A program made the position numbers and the translations under genes. The notes beneath the pieces were generated by a model. That model searched no databases. It saw only the letters and a program-made list of their open reading frames with translations, and was not told the origin of the DNA. This document shows positions 17,078-25,152 of a stretch of 64,000 nucleotides of DNA, in pieces. Every line of letters starts with the position of its first letter. The first letter of the stretch is position 1. Where the stretch lies: NCBI RefSeq assembly GCF_003853415.1, contig NZ_QTPP01000039.1:1-64000 (forward strand). Reading direction: 5' to 3'. The DNA comes from Burkholderia sp. Bp9142. Its GTDB lineage: Bacteria > Pseudomonadota > Gammaproteobacteria > Burkholderiales > Burkholderiaceae.

Positions 17078-18116
17078 TTCCCACACCTGGCGATGCACGT
17101 CCGCATCGGAGAATGTTCAGCGCAGCATTGGTATCACGATCATGCACGACACCACAGCTACTGCACTTCCATTCCCTTATTCGCAGTCCCGCGATACCTT
17201 TCGGCCGCGTCGTGCTGTCTTTCGACCCGCACGCCGAACAGGACTGGGTGGAACCGCTTTCGTCGACTTCCTCGAACGTGGCTCCGTGCGCGATCGCCTT
17301 GTAACGGAGCTTGTCCCGAAAGGACGACCAGGATGCGTCGTAGACGCTCTTCGCCATCCTGGATCTGGCGAGCTTCGCGGCCGACACGTTGCCGACCGCG
17401 ATGTAATCGAAGCGACGGACCAGATTGAGCGCGAGCTTGTGTTGGAAATCGGCACGGGCATTCGCGACCTTGGCGTGCAGCTTCGCGATATGTCGCTTGT
17501 GCTTGCGCGCCCGTTGCGCTTTCGCGAGCTTCTCGGCCGCGCGTCGGCCGAGTTGGTCATTAGGCAGCTTCTCGCCCGTCGAAAGTGTGGCGAAGTCTTT
17601 CAGGCCGAGATCGATACCGACACCCGAACGGATCGGGTGAGCCTGAACATCGGGCATCTCGATCACGATGTTGAGAAACCAGTTGCCCCGTGCGTCTTGC
17701 GCAAAGCTGGTCCCGTCCTTGATCTTTCCGTCGGGAAGCGGTCGGCTATTGAATACGCGAAAGGTGTTGCCGGCAAAGCGAAACGCATCGCCCTCGCGCT
17801 TCAGGTCTCGGCCCTTCAGCGGCACCCAGCCAAGCGATTTCCTGCCGCGATAGCGCAGGTAAGGGCGTCGATGCTGGCTGCGCGACTTCGCGTATTGCTC
17901 GCACGTGGCGTTGACCGTGCCGGAGTGAATGCCGAGCGCCTTGCTGCTGCCGGTCGTCAGCACGTTCAAGTCGAAACCCGTCGGCCATTTCTTGCGCCAC
18001 TTGAGAGCGTGCTTCTGCGTGTCGTTGCAGAAGTTCCAGACGTAGTTCACCGCGCGGCTCTGCTTGTTAAGCAGTCCGTTGAGCGACTTCACCCGGTAGC
18101 GGTAGACAAGGATCAT
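17064..18116 (-). CDS. tnpB: TnpB RNA-guided endonuclease, variant RuvC active site
   Basis: 350 residues from ATG 18116 (the longer frame to 18245 runs into iorB). An N-terminal helical/wedge part is followed by a split RuvC nuclease: Asp169 in GIDLGLKDF, the RuvC-II strand YIAVGNVSAAK, a four-Cys zinc ribbon (Cys 293, 296, 318, 321) and RuvC-III Asp328 in HDRDTNAALNI. The usual RuvC-II Glu is replaced by Gly242; a Glu at 286 (VDESGST), 44 residues later, is the probable substitute, as in the rearranged-site TnpB clade related to Fanzor. TnpB proteins cut DNA at targets chosen by an RNA from the element end. The frame is intact. Confidence 0.9.
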   Translation of the reverse strand: MILVYRYRVKSLNGLLNKQSRAVNYVWNFCNDTQKHALKWRKKWPTGFDLNVLTTGSSKALGIHSGTVNATCEQYAKSRSQHRRPYLRYRGRKSLGWVPLKGRDLKREGDAFRFAGNTFRVFNSRPLPDGKIKDGTSFAQDARGNWFLNIVIEMPDVQAHPIRSGVGIDLGLKDFATLSTGEKLPNDQLGRRAAEKLAKAQRARKHKRHIAKLHAKVANARADFQHKLALNLVRRFDYIAVGNVSAAKLARSRMAKSVYDASWSSFRDKLRYKAIAHGATFEEVDESGSTQSCSACGSKDSTTRPKGIAGLRIREWKCSSCGVVHDRDTNAALNILRCGRASPGVGILRI

Positions 18117-18170
18117 GCTGGTGATCCTAACCCGTGGAAGAAGCTGCCTGTCAACAGCACGCCTTTCCTT

Positions 18171-18215
18171 CCCGCCATTCGCCCCGAAGGAAGTCCCCTT
18201 GGGGGAAATGGCGGG
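18171..18215. repeat. Imperfect palindrome between TnpB element and iorB
   Basis: CCCGCCATT at 18171-18179 pairs perfectly with AATGGCGGG at 18207-18215, and the interior (CCCC...AAGG...CCTT...GGGG) can fold further. It may be the left-end hairpin of the TnpB element or a host intergenic repeat; its CCCCTTGGGGG core resembles the palindrome at 48315-48343. Its role is unresolved. Confidence 0.55.
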
Positions 18216-18235
18216 GTTTCTCGGAGCAAATTCTG

Positions 18236-20497
18236 ATGAATGCACCCGACGACATCGACGAAGGCCGCCGGCACTTCATGGTTTCCGGCGCGCTGTTCGT
18301 CGCGTTCAGTCTTGCGCCGGCCGCTCGCGCCGCCGCCGAGGTCGTGATCGCGGACGAAGGCGCGGCCGTCCATGTATCCAAAACTACCGAAACGCTGGCC
18401 GGCAGCCTGAAGACCAATCCGATGCTGGATGCATGGATCAGGATCGCGCCCGACGGCAAGGTCACCGTGTTCACGGGCAAGGTCGAGCTCGGCACCGGCG
18501 TGCGCACCGCGTTGCTGCAGGTGGCGGCCGAGGAGCTGAACATGAAGCCCGCGCTGATCACGTTCCTGACCGCCGACACCGGCGCATCGCCGGACGAGGG
18601 CCTGACCGCCGGCAGCCACACGATGGCGGACAGCGGCTCCGCGCTGCTGAACGCCGCCGCGCAGGTGCGCGGGCTGCTGGTCGACGGCGCGGCGAAGCAG
18701 TTCGGCGTCGATCCGCGCACGCTCACGGTCGCCGACGCGGTCATCAAGGCGCCGGACGGCCGCACGATGCGCTATGGCGATGCGGTGCGCATCGTCGACC
18801 TGCATCGCAACGCGACGCCGACGTCGCCGCTGAAGAACCCAGCGACGTTCGCCGTGATCGGCACGTCGCTGCCGCGTGTCGACATTCCGAACAAGGTCAC
18901 GGGCGGCGTCAGCTACGTGCAGGACATGGCGCTGCCCGGCATGCTGCATGCGCGCGTCGTGATGCCGCCGGTGTACGACGCGAAGCTGCAGTCGTTCGAC
19001 GAAGCCGCGATCCTGAAGATGCCGGGTGTCGTGCGGATCGTGCGCAACGGCAGCCTGCTTGCCGTCGTCGCACAGGGCGAATGGCAGGCGGTCGTCGCGC
19101 AGCGCGCGCTGGCGGCCGGCAGCCGCTGGTCGGCGGGCCGCCCGTTGCCGGATCGCGCGACGGTCCATGAAGACCTGAAGCGCATCGCCACGCAGGACAT
19201 CGAGATCGCCAGCACGCATGCGGCCACCGCGCCCGCGACGAAAACGCTGAGCGCCACGTTCCGCAAGAACTACCTGCTGCACGGCTCGATCGGGCCGTCC
19301 TGTTCGGTCGCGCATCTCGAGAACGGCACGCTGACCGTGTGGACCCACTCGCAAGGCGTCTACCCGCTGCGCGACGCGCTCGCCGAGATGCTGTCGATGC
19401 CGAAGGCGGCGATCCGCTGCATTCACACCGAGGGCGCCGGCTGCTACGGGCACAACGGCGCGGACGACGCCGCCGCGCATGCGGCGCTGATCGCGGCCGC
19501 GATGCCCGGCAAGCCGATCCGCGTCCAGTGGATGCGCGAACAGGAGCACACGTGGGACCACTTCACGCCGGCCATGGTCACCGAAATCAGCGCGTCGCTC
19601 GACGCCGGCGGCCGTATCGTCGACTGGCAGTACGCGCTGTGGAGCAGCTCGCACAACGAACGCATCGTCAACGCCGGCAGGCTGCTGCCTGCGCGAATGC
19701 TCGAGCCGCCGTTCGTCCCCGCGCCGTCGACGCCGATGCTGCAGCCCGAGGGCGGCGGGGATCGCAATGCGATCCCGCTGTATGCCCTCCCGAACATGCA
19801 CATCGTCAACCACTTCTCGCCGACGATGCCGCTGCAGACGTCGGCCATGCGCTCGCTCGGCGCCCATACGAACGTCTGGTCGATCGAAAGCTTCATGGAC
19901 GAGCTCGCGCACGCGGCCGGCATCGATCCCGTCGAATTCCGGCTGCGCCACATGCAGGACCACCGCGCGCGCCAGGTGATCCAGCTCGCCGCGGCCAAAT
20001 TCGGCTGGCCCCGCCCGCCGCGCGAACGCAACCGCGGCGTGGGCTTCGCGTTCGGCAAGTACAAGAACCTGATGGCCTACGTCGCGATCGCGGTCGAGAT
20101 TTCGGTGGTGCCGGAAACGGGCCAGGTGACGCTCGATCGCGCGGAAGTCGCGGTCGACGCGGGCCAGGTCGTGTCGCCGGACGGCATCCGCAACCAGATC
20201 GAGGGCGGCATCGTGCAGGCCGCCAGCTGGACGCTGTACGAGGCGCTCCAATACGACACGCAGCGCATCCGCAGCTTCGACTGGAGCAGCTATCCGATCC
20301 TGCGTTTCCAGGCGGCGCCGCAAAGCGTGAAGGTGCACCTGATCAACCGCCCCGGCGCACCGTTTCTCGGCGCGGCCGAAGCGTCCATGGGGCCGACCGC
20401 CGGCGCGCTCGCCAACGCGATCTTCGACGCGACCGGCCAGCGCCCTCGTGAAATGCCGTTCGCCGGTGAAGGGCTCAGGAAACGCATCGACGCATAG
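18236..20497 (+). CDS. IorB-type molybdopterin-binding catalytic subunit
   Basis: 753 residues from ATG 18236 with GGAG upstream; a frame opening at 18134 is not used because it crosses the palindrome. A twin-arginine leader (RRHFMVSGALFVAFSLAPAARA) suggests export of the folded Mo-enzyme. Two molybdopterin-binding halves follow, with GKVELGTGVRTALLQ near the N-terminus and a catalytic-Glu region GAAEASMGPTAGALANAIF near the C-terminus, typical of isoquinoline 1-oxidoreductase beta-type subunits. It partners the iorA product and the cytochrome c. The separation by an antisense tnpB gene probably weakens co-transcription, although the reading frame is complete. Confidence 0.92.
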   Translation: MNAPDDIDEGRRHFMVSGALFVAFSLAPAARAAAEVVIADEGAAVHVSKTTETLAGSLKTNPMLDAWIRIAPDGKVTVFTGKVELGTGVRTALLQVAAEELNMKPALITFLTADTGASPDEGLTAGSHTMADSGSALLNAAAQVRGLLVDGAAKQFGVDPRTLTVADAVIKAPDGRTMRYGDAVRIVDLHRNATPTSPLKNPATFAVIGTSLPRVDIPNKVTGGVSYVQDMALPGMLHARVVMPPVYDAKLQSFDEAAILKMPGVVRIVRNGSLLAVVAQGEWQAVVAQRALAAGSRWSAGRPLPDRATVHEDLKRIATQDIEIASTHAATAPATKTLSATFRKNYLLHGSIGPSCSVAHLENGTLTVWTHSQGVYPLRDALAEMLSMPKAAIRCIHTEGAGCYGHNGADDAAAHAALIAAAMPGKPIRVQWMREQEHTWDHFTPAMVTEISASLDAGGRIVDWQYALWSSSHNERIVNAGRLLPARMLEPPFVPAPSTPMLQPEGGGDRNAIPLYALPNMHIVNHFSPTMPLQTSAMRSLGAHTNVWSIESFMDELAHAAGIDPVEFRLRHMQDHRARQVIQLAAAKFGWPRPPRERNRGVGFAFGKYKNLMAYVAIAVEISVVPETGQVTLDRAEVAVDAGQVVSPDGIRNQIEGGIVQAASWTLYEALQYDTQRIRSFDWSSYPILRFQAAPQSVKVHLINRPGAPFLGAAEASMGPTAGALANAIFDATGQRPREMPFAGEGLRKRIDA

Positions 20498-20567
20498 CGT
20501 CGTCGCACCACCGATCGCGCCGGCACGAACCGGCGCCGACACTCGACAGGCTGGAGATTGCTGAACG

Positions 20568-21485
20568 ATGGATACCTTGCTTTCGATGCGCGTGTTTACG
20601 CGCATCGTCGAAACGGGCAGTTTCACGCGCGCGTCGGATACGACCGGGCTCACCACACCGCGCGTGTCCGCCCTGCTGAGCACGCTCGAACAGCACCTCG
20701 GCTGCCGGCTGCTGAACCGCACGACCCGCCGCATCTCGCTGACCGAGGACGGGCAGGCTTACTACGAACGCTGCGTCGGGGTGCTGCGCGAAATCGACGA
20801 CATGGAGGCGGCGGTATCGCAGGCGCGCAACGTGCCGCGCGGCCGCCTGAAAGTGAACCTGCCGCCGGCCATGGCCAAGCAGATCATGGTGCCGGCGCTG
20901 CCCGCGTTTCTCGCCGCCCATCCGAACATCTCGATCGAACTCGGCGTGACCGATCGCCAGATCGACCTCGTCGGCGAGGGCGTCGATTGCGTGGTGCGCG
21001 TCGGCGCGCTCGACGACTCGGGCATGATCGCGAAACGGATCGGCAGCCTGACCACCTGCACGTGCGCGGCCCCCGCGTATCTCGATCGATGCGGCGCGCC
21101 CGAGACGGTCGACGATCTCGCGCAGCATGTCGCGGTCAGTCACATCTCGGCCGACACCGGCCGGCCGCGGCCGTGGGACTACGTCGTCGACGGCGAAACG
21201 CGCATCGTGCAGCTGTGCGGCACGGTCGCGGTCAACGACGCCGATACCTACATCGAATGCGGCGTCGCCGGCATCGGCCTGATCAAGACGTCGCTGTACC
21301 TGGTCGAGCCGTATCTGAAATCGGGACGGTTGCGCGAGGTGCTGACCGATTTCAACACCCCGCCCCGGCCGATCTCGATCCTGTATCCGCCCAATCGGCA
21401 TACGCCCGTCAAGCTCAAGATCTTCGTCGACTGGCTCGCGAGCCTGTTCGCGCAGATTCCGACACTGCAGGGCGAGCGCGGCTGA
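20568..21485 (+). CDS. LysR-family transcriptional regulator
   Basis: 305 residues. N-terminal HTH: MDTLLSMRVFTRIVETGSFT, with SALLSTLEQHLGCRLLNRTTR in the recognition/dimer region. The substrate-binding domain includes RGRLKVNLPPAMAK and IELGVTDRQIDLVGEGVDCV. This is the CrgA/AaeR-like subgroup that often governs neighbouring efflux or redox genes. An MFS exporter and an Old Yellow Enzyme follow on the same strand, making them plausible targets. The inducer is unknown. Confidence 0.92.
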   Translation: MDTLLSMRVFTRIVETGSFTRASDTTGLTTPRVSALLSTLEQHLGCRLLNRTTRRISLTEDGQAYYERCVGVLREIDDMEAAVSQARNVPRGRLKVNLPPAMAKQIMVPALPAFLAAHPNISIELGVTDRQIDLVGEGVDCVVRVGALDDSGMIAKRIGSLTTCTCAAPAYLDRCGAPETVDDLAQHVAVSHISADTGRPRPWDYVVDGETRIVQLCGTVAVNDADTYIECGVAGIGLIKTSLYLVEPYLKSGRLREVLTDFNTPPRPISILYPPNRHTPVKLKIFVDWLASLFAQIPTLQGERG

Positions 21486-21814
21486 ACGCTGCCGCCGGCT
21501 GCCCTGCCCGGACGCGCGCCGCGCGCCGCGCGCCCCAACCGTTTTCACGTCCTCGACACCGCGTGCGCCGCCGGCCGGCCTTGCGAGCGTCGGCATGCGG
21601 CGCCGCCGGCCCCGCCGGCCGGCGCCGTCGTTGCGCGCGGGCCATGCGCCCTTTTGCGCGGCACGCAATGCTCGATTGCGCGGCGGACGTATTCCGTTGT
21701 CGTCGATCGATCAATAGTCTTGACGGCATTGCGGCGTGCCCCGCTCGCCGCTGGCGGAATCGCAATGCATCGCCCGGCAAGCGGGCGCCCGACATCTCGT
21801 TCAAGGAGTCGACC
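21486..21814. other. Intergenic spacer rich in GCCGGCC-type inverted repeats
   Basis: About 330 bases of very high G+C with several GCCGGC/CCGGCCGG palindromes between 21560 and 21640 that could act as a terminator after the LysR gene. The last 150 bases are more balanced and end with AAGGAG before the MFS start. Frames crossing this stretch are shadows. Confidence 0.4.
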
Positions 21815-23032
21815 ATGTCAACGGAATCCACCCCGCACGCGGCCCCCGGGCAGGCGGCCAGGCTCACGCAGGGCCTCATCCTGCTGTTCGCGTTCAGTTG
21901 CGGCGCGATCGTCGCGAACCTGTACTACGCGCAACCGATCACCGAGCTCATCGCGCCCGGGCTGCACATGTCCGGCGCGACGGCGAGCCTCATCGTGTCG
22001 CTGACGCAGATCGGCTACGCGCTCGGCCTGTTCTTCATCGTGCCGCTCGGCGACCTGGTCGAGAACCGCAAGCTGATGATCGTCACGGCCGTGATCTCGA
22101 TCGCGAGCCTCGCGGCGGCCGCGGTGACCCGGACGCCCGGCCTGTTCCTCGCGATCTCGCTGCTGATCGGCTTCAGTTCGGTCGCCGTCCAGATCCTGGT
22201 GCCGCTCGCCGCGCACCTCGCGCCGGATCATTCGCGCGGCCGGGTGGTCGGCACGATCATGAGCGGGCTGCTGCTCGGCATCCTGCTCGCGCGCCCGCTG
22301 TCGAGCGTGGTGGCCGACGCATTCGGCTGGCGCTTCGTGTTCGCGGCCGCCGCGGTGCTGATGACGCTCGTGACGGCCGTGCTCGCGCTGACGATTCCGT
22401 CGCGCCGGCCCGAGCATCGCGCGACGTATTTCGCGCTGATCGGCTCGCTGCTGCATCTCGTTCGCACGATGCCGGTGCTGCGCCATCGCGCGTTGTACCA
22501 GGGCCTGATGTTCGCGTCGTTCAGCCTGTTCTGGACGGCCGTGCCGGTCGAGCTGACGCGTCACTACGGCCTGTCGCAATCCGCCATCGGGCTGTTCGCG
22601 CTCGTCGGCGCGATCGGCGCGACGTCGGCGCCGGTCGCCGGCCGCCTCGCGGATGCCGGCCATACCGTGCGCGCGACGCTGATCGCGCTGGTCGCCGGCG
22701 CACTGTCGTACGCGGTCGCGCTGATTCACGGCGTTGGCCTGTACGGCCTCGTCGTCACGGGCATCGTGCTCGATTTCGCGGTGCAGATGAACATGGTGCT
22801 GGGCCAGCGCGAGATCTACGCGCTGGACGCGACGAGCCGCAACCGCCTGAACGCGCTGTACATGACCAGCATCTTCGTCGGCGGCGCCATCGGCTCCGCG
22901 CTCGCGAGTCCGCTGTACGAGCACGGCGGCTGGCCGCTGGTCGCCGCGTTCGCCGGTGCGTTCCCGATCGTCGCGCTCGCGCACTACCTCGTCATCGGGC
23001 GGCCGCACGCGCAACGCCACGCACGCGCCTGA
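21815..23032 (+). CDS. Major facilitator superfamily transporter
   Basis: 405 residues from ATG 21815 with AAGGAG upstream. About twelve hydrophobic segments; the first loop motif reads YYAQPITELIAPGLHMSG and the cytoplasmic loop 2-3 is PLGDLVENRKLMI, a typical MFS motif A (G-D-x-x-x-N/R-R). This resembles the YybO/NreB-like drug-export group found next to LysR genes. Direction (export) and substrate are inference. It is followed 152 bases later by an Old Yellow Enzyme gene with a similar leader, and the two may be co-transcribed. Confidence 0.9.
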   Translation: MSTESTPHAAPGQAARLTQGLILLFAFSCGAIVANLYYAQPITELIAPGLHMSGATASLIVSLTQIGYALGLFFIVPLGDLVENRKLMIVTAVISIASLAAAAVTRTPGLFLAISLLIGFSSVAVQILVPLAAHLAPDHSRGRVVGTIMSGLLLGILLARPLSSVVADAFGWRFVFAAAAVLMTLVTAVLALTIPSRRPEHRATYFALIGSLLHLVRTMPVLRHRALYQGLMFASFSLFWTAVPVELTRHYGLSQSAIGLFALVGAIGATSAPVAGRLADAGHTVRATLIALVAGALSYAVALIHGVGLYGLVVTGIVLDFAVQMNMVLGQREIYALDATSRNRLNALYMTSIFVGGAIGSALASPLYEHGGWPLVAAFAGAFPIVALAHYLVIGRPHAQRHARA

Positions 23033-23184
23033 ACCGATCCCGACCGCCGGTTCGCGCACGGATGCCGCCCGGGTCGTTCGCGCGCCGGAACGTTGCCGGC
23101 ATGTCAGCCCGGCTTTCCGCAGGGCCCGCCGTTCGCCTCGGGGCGACGGCGGCTGCACCCTGCTCCACGCACAAGGAATCCACC

Positions 23185-24297
23185 ATGTCTTCCCTGCTCA
23201 GCACCTACGATCTGCGCGGCCTGCCGCTGCCCAACCGAGTCGTGATGGGGCCGATGACGCGTTCGCGCGCACCGGCGCGCGGCCAGCCGACCGGGCTCAT
23301 GGCCGAGTACTACGCACAGCGCGCGTCCGCCGGCCTGATCGTCACCGAGGCGACCAACGTCAGCCACGCGTCCGCGGCGTTCGAACTCACACCCGGGCTC
23401 GTCACCGACGCGCAGGCGGCCGGCTGGAGGCAGGTCACGGACGCGGTCCATGCGAACGGCGGCCGCATCTTCGCGCAGCTGTGGCACGGCGGCCGCGTCA
23501 GCTCGCTGACGCTGCTCGGCGGCAACGCGCCGCTGTCGCCGTCCGGCATCAACGACGACCTCGAGCATCTGCAGGTGTGGGCGCAGTTGCAGAACGGCTA
23601 CTACACGAAGATTCACGCGACACCGTCGCGCGCGATGACGACGGACGAAGTCGCCGCGACGGTCGATGAATTCCGCCGCGCGGCCGCCCGCGCGATGGCG
23701 GCCGGCTTCGACGGTGTCGAGATCCACGCGGCCAACGGCTACCTGCCGCACCAGTTCCTGTCGTCGACACTGAACCGCCGCGACGACCGCTACGGCGGCT
23801 CGCTCGCGAACCGCGCGCGCTTCCTCGAGGAGATCGTCGACGCGGTCGGCGGCGTGATGCCGCTTGGCCGCGTGGGCGTGCGCATCTCGCCGTACGCGGA
23901 ATACAACAACGTGCGCGACGCGGATCCGGATGCAACGTACGCGTACGTCAACCGCATGCTGGACGAAGCGGGTGTCGCCTACCTGCATGCGGCGGACACC
24001 AACGGCTGGAGCGGCGAGCCCGACCTGCCGCGCATCGTCGAGCACACGCGCAAGACGTTCGGCGGCACGCTGATCGTCAACGGCGGCATCGCGCCGGACG
24101 CCGCGAACGCGCTGATCGATGCGGGCGACGCCGATCTCGTCGCATTCGCGCGCGCCTACATCGCCAACCCGGATCTCGTCGAACGCATCGCCATGCACGC
24201 GCCGCTCGCCGCGCCGAGGTCGATCGGCTGGTATGGCGGCGGCCGCGCGGGATACGTCGACTACGCGCGGCACGGCGCGGCGGAACCGGCCGCCTGA
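23185..24297 (+). CDS. Old Yellow Enzyme-family FMN ene-reductase (NemA-like)
   Basis: 370 residues from ATG 23185. TIM-barrel flavoprotein with LPNRVVMGPMTRSRA, the substrate-binding pair and Tyr in EIHAANGYLPHQFL (the H-x-x-N of OYE is HAAN), FMN-contact RYGGSLANR and phosphate-binding VNGGI plus FARAYIANPDLV. These enzymes reduce activated C=C bonds, N-ethylmaleimide or nitrate esters using NAD(P)H. The location after a LysR and an MFS gene suggests an electrophile-detoxification unit similar to nemRA (inference). Confidence 0.95.
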   Translation: MSSLLSTYDLRGLPLPNRVVMGPMTRSRAPARGQPTGLMAEYYAQRASAGLIVTEATNVSHASAAFELTPGLVTDAQAAGWRQVTDAVHANGGRIFAQLWHGGRVSSLTLLGGNAPLSPSGINDDLEHLQVWAQLQNGYYTKIHATPSRAMTTDEVAATVDEFRRAAARAMAAGFDGVEIHAANGYLPHQFLSSTLNRRDDRYGGSLANRARFLEEIVDAVGGVMPLGRVGVRISPYAEYNNVRDADPDATYAYVNRMLDEAGVAYLHAADTNGWSGEPDLPRIVEHTRKTFGGTLIVNGGIAPDAANALIDAGDADLVAFARAYIANPDLVERIAMHAPLAAPRSIGWYGGGRAGYVDYARHGAAEPAA

Positions 24298-24328
24298 ACC
24301 CGGCGGCGAGGCGGCGGCCCGGCGCAAT

Positions 24329-24348
24329 GCCCGTCGGGCCAGACGGGC
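24329..24348. terminator. Possible bidirectional terminator hairpin
   Basis: GCCCGTC (24329-24335) pairs perfectly with GACGGGC (24342-24348) around a six-base loop. It lies between the convergent Old Yellow Enzyme and HD-family genes. There is no T tract, so intrinsic termination is uncertain. Confidence 0.4.
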
Positions 24349-24385
24349 TGCGGCGGAAGCCGGCCGTCGCTTCGCAACGGTTCCC

Positions 24386-25057
24386 TCAGGCGTCGTTCCA
24401 GCGCGCACCCAGCACGCGTCCGCAGAAGTTCGGGCGACGAAAATCCGGGTCGGCCCGCTCGAGCACGTCGGCGCTCCATGTGCCGAACGTCGACGCCGGC
24501 CGGTGCGCGACCCCGCGCGCGACCGCGTCGAGGAACGCGGCGCCGAACCCGTCACCGCGCGGGTACGCGGCGAGCAGCGCGCGGCGCTCGTCGGCGGAAT
24601 GCGCGTCGAAGTCCGCGGCCATCAGGTCCGTCGAGACCGCGGACGACAGCGCACGCGCCAGCGGCGACACGCGTGCGGCGACGCCGGGCGTCGTATGCAG
24701 CGCGATTGCGCGCCATACGTCGTCGCACACGTGCGGCGGCGACCGGTGCCGCAGCAGGAACGCGTGCGCGGCATCGGCGCTGTCGAGTTCGTAGCGCGCG
24801 CTCGAGCGGCAATACGCGGTACTCAAGCCCATGTTCGCGTACATCGCGGCCACGTACAGCGCCTCGGCATCGCACGTCTCGCGCGCACGGCGCGCGGCGA
24901 GCGAGGCGAGGACGAACACCCGGCAAGCGTGATCGGCGATCACGCGCGGCAATGACGCGCGCGCTGCTTCGGCGGCCTCGATCGCGACCGGCGTCCTCGG
25001 AATGCGGACGCCCGCGACTTCGTCATCGGCCGGTGCGCACGTGTGCGCAGAGCTCAT
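24386..25057 (-). CDS. HD-superfamily protein with degenerate metal site
   Basis: 223 residues. It follows the pattern of small HD phosphohydrolase/cyanamide-hydratase-like proteins: first His in ADHACRVFVLASL, helix with YVAAMYANMGL, then ADAAHAFLLRH and the AIALHTTPG segment. The family normally has LHDLGL where this protein has YANMGL, so the name-giving His-Asp pair is Ala-Asn. Metal-dependent catalysis is therefore doubtful. It lies 95 bases downstream of an amidohydrolase gene on the same strand and may have become a binding partner or be decaying; the frame is intact. Confidence 0.75.
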   Translation of the reverse strand: MSSAHTCAPADDEVAGVRIPRTPVAIEAAEAARASLPRVIADHACRVFVLASLAARRARETCDAEALYVAAMYANMGLSTAYCRSSARYELDSADAAHAFLLRHRSPPHVCDDVWRAIALHTTPGVAARVSPLARALSSAVSTDLMAADFDAHSADERRALLAAYPRGDGFGAAFLDAVARGVAHRPASTFGTWSADVLERADPDFRRPNFCGRVLGARWNDA

Positions 25058-25152
25058 TTCGTCTCCTTCTGCCCCATGCCGGGGCCGGAAAGTTGTTTAT
25101 TCTTCGCTCGGCACGCGTCGAGGTGGCCGCCGCACGTGCCGACATCCATGAC

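Larger units (their letters stand above)
17045..18235 (-). mobile_element. Orphan IS200/IS605-type (IS1341-like) element carrying only tnpB
   Basis: The insertion splits the iorA-iorB gene pair. The right end is well defined: in the tnpB direction it finishes with a hairpin followed by GGAGGACGTCAA, matching the TCAA terminal cleavage motif of IS200/IS605 elements, which places the edge at 17045. The left end is somewhere between the tnpB start (18116) and the iorB start (18236) and was not resolved, so the end given here is an outer limit. No tnpA is present, so mobility would depend on a transposase elsewhere. Composition is slightly lower in G+C than the flanks. Confidence 0.75.

Noticed and set aside
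17064-18116. CRISPR-Cas12 locus interpretation
   Set aside because: The nuclease is TnpB-sized, and there is no repeat-spacer array or cas1/cas2 in the window.
18134-18235. N-terminal extension of iorB
   Set aside because: It crosses the palindrome beside the TnpB element; the twin-arginine leader and ribosome-binding site support ATG 18236.
18113-20734. Minus-strand frame of 873 codons opposite iorB
   Set aside because: Repetitive Arg/His/Asp-rich translation with no domain, antisense to a well-conserved molybdopterin subunit.
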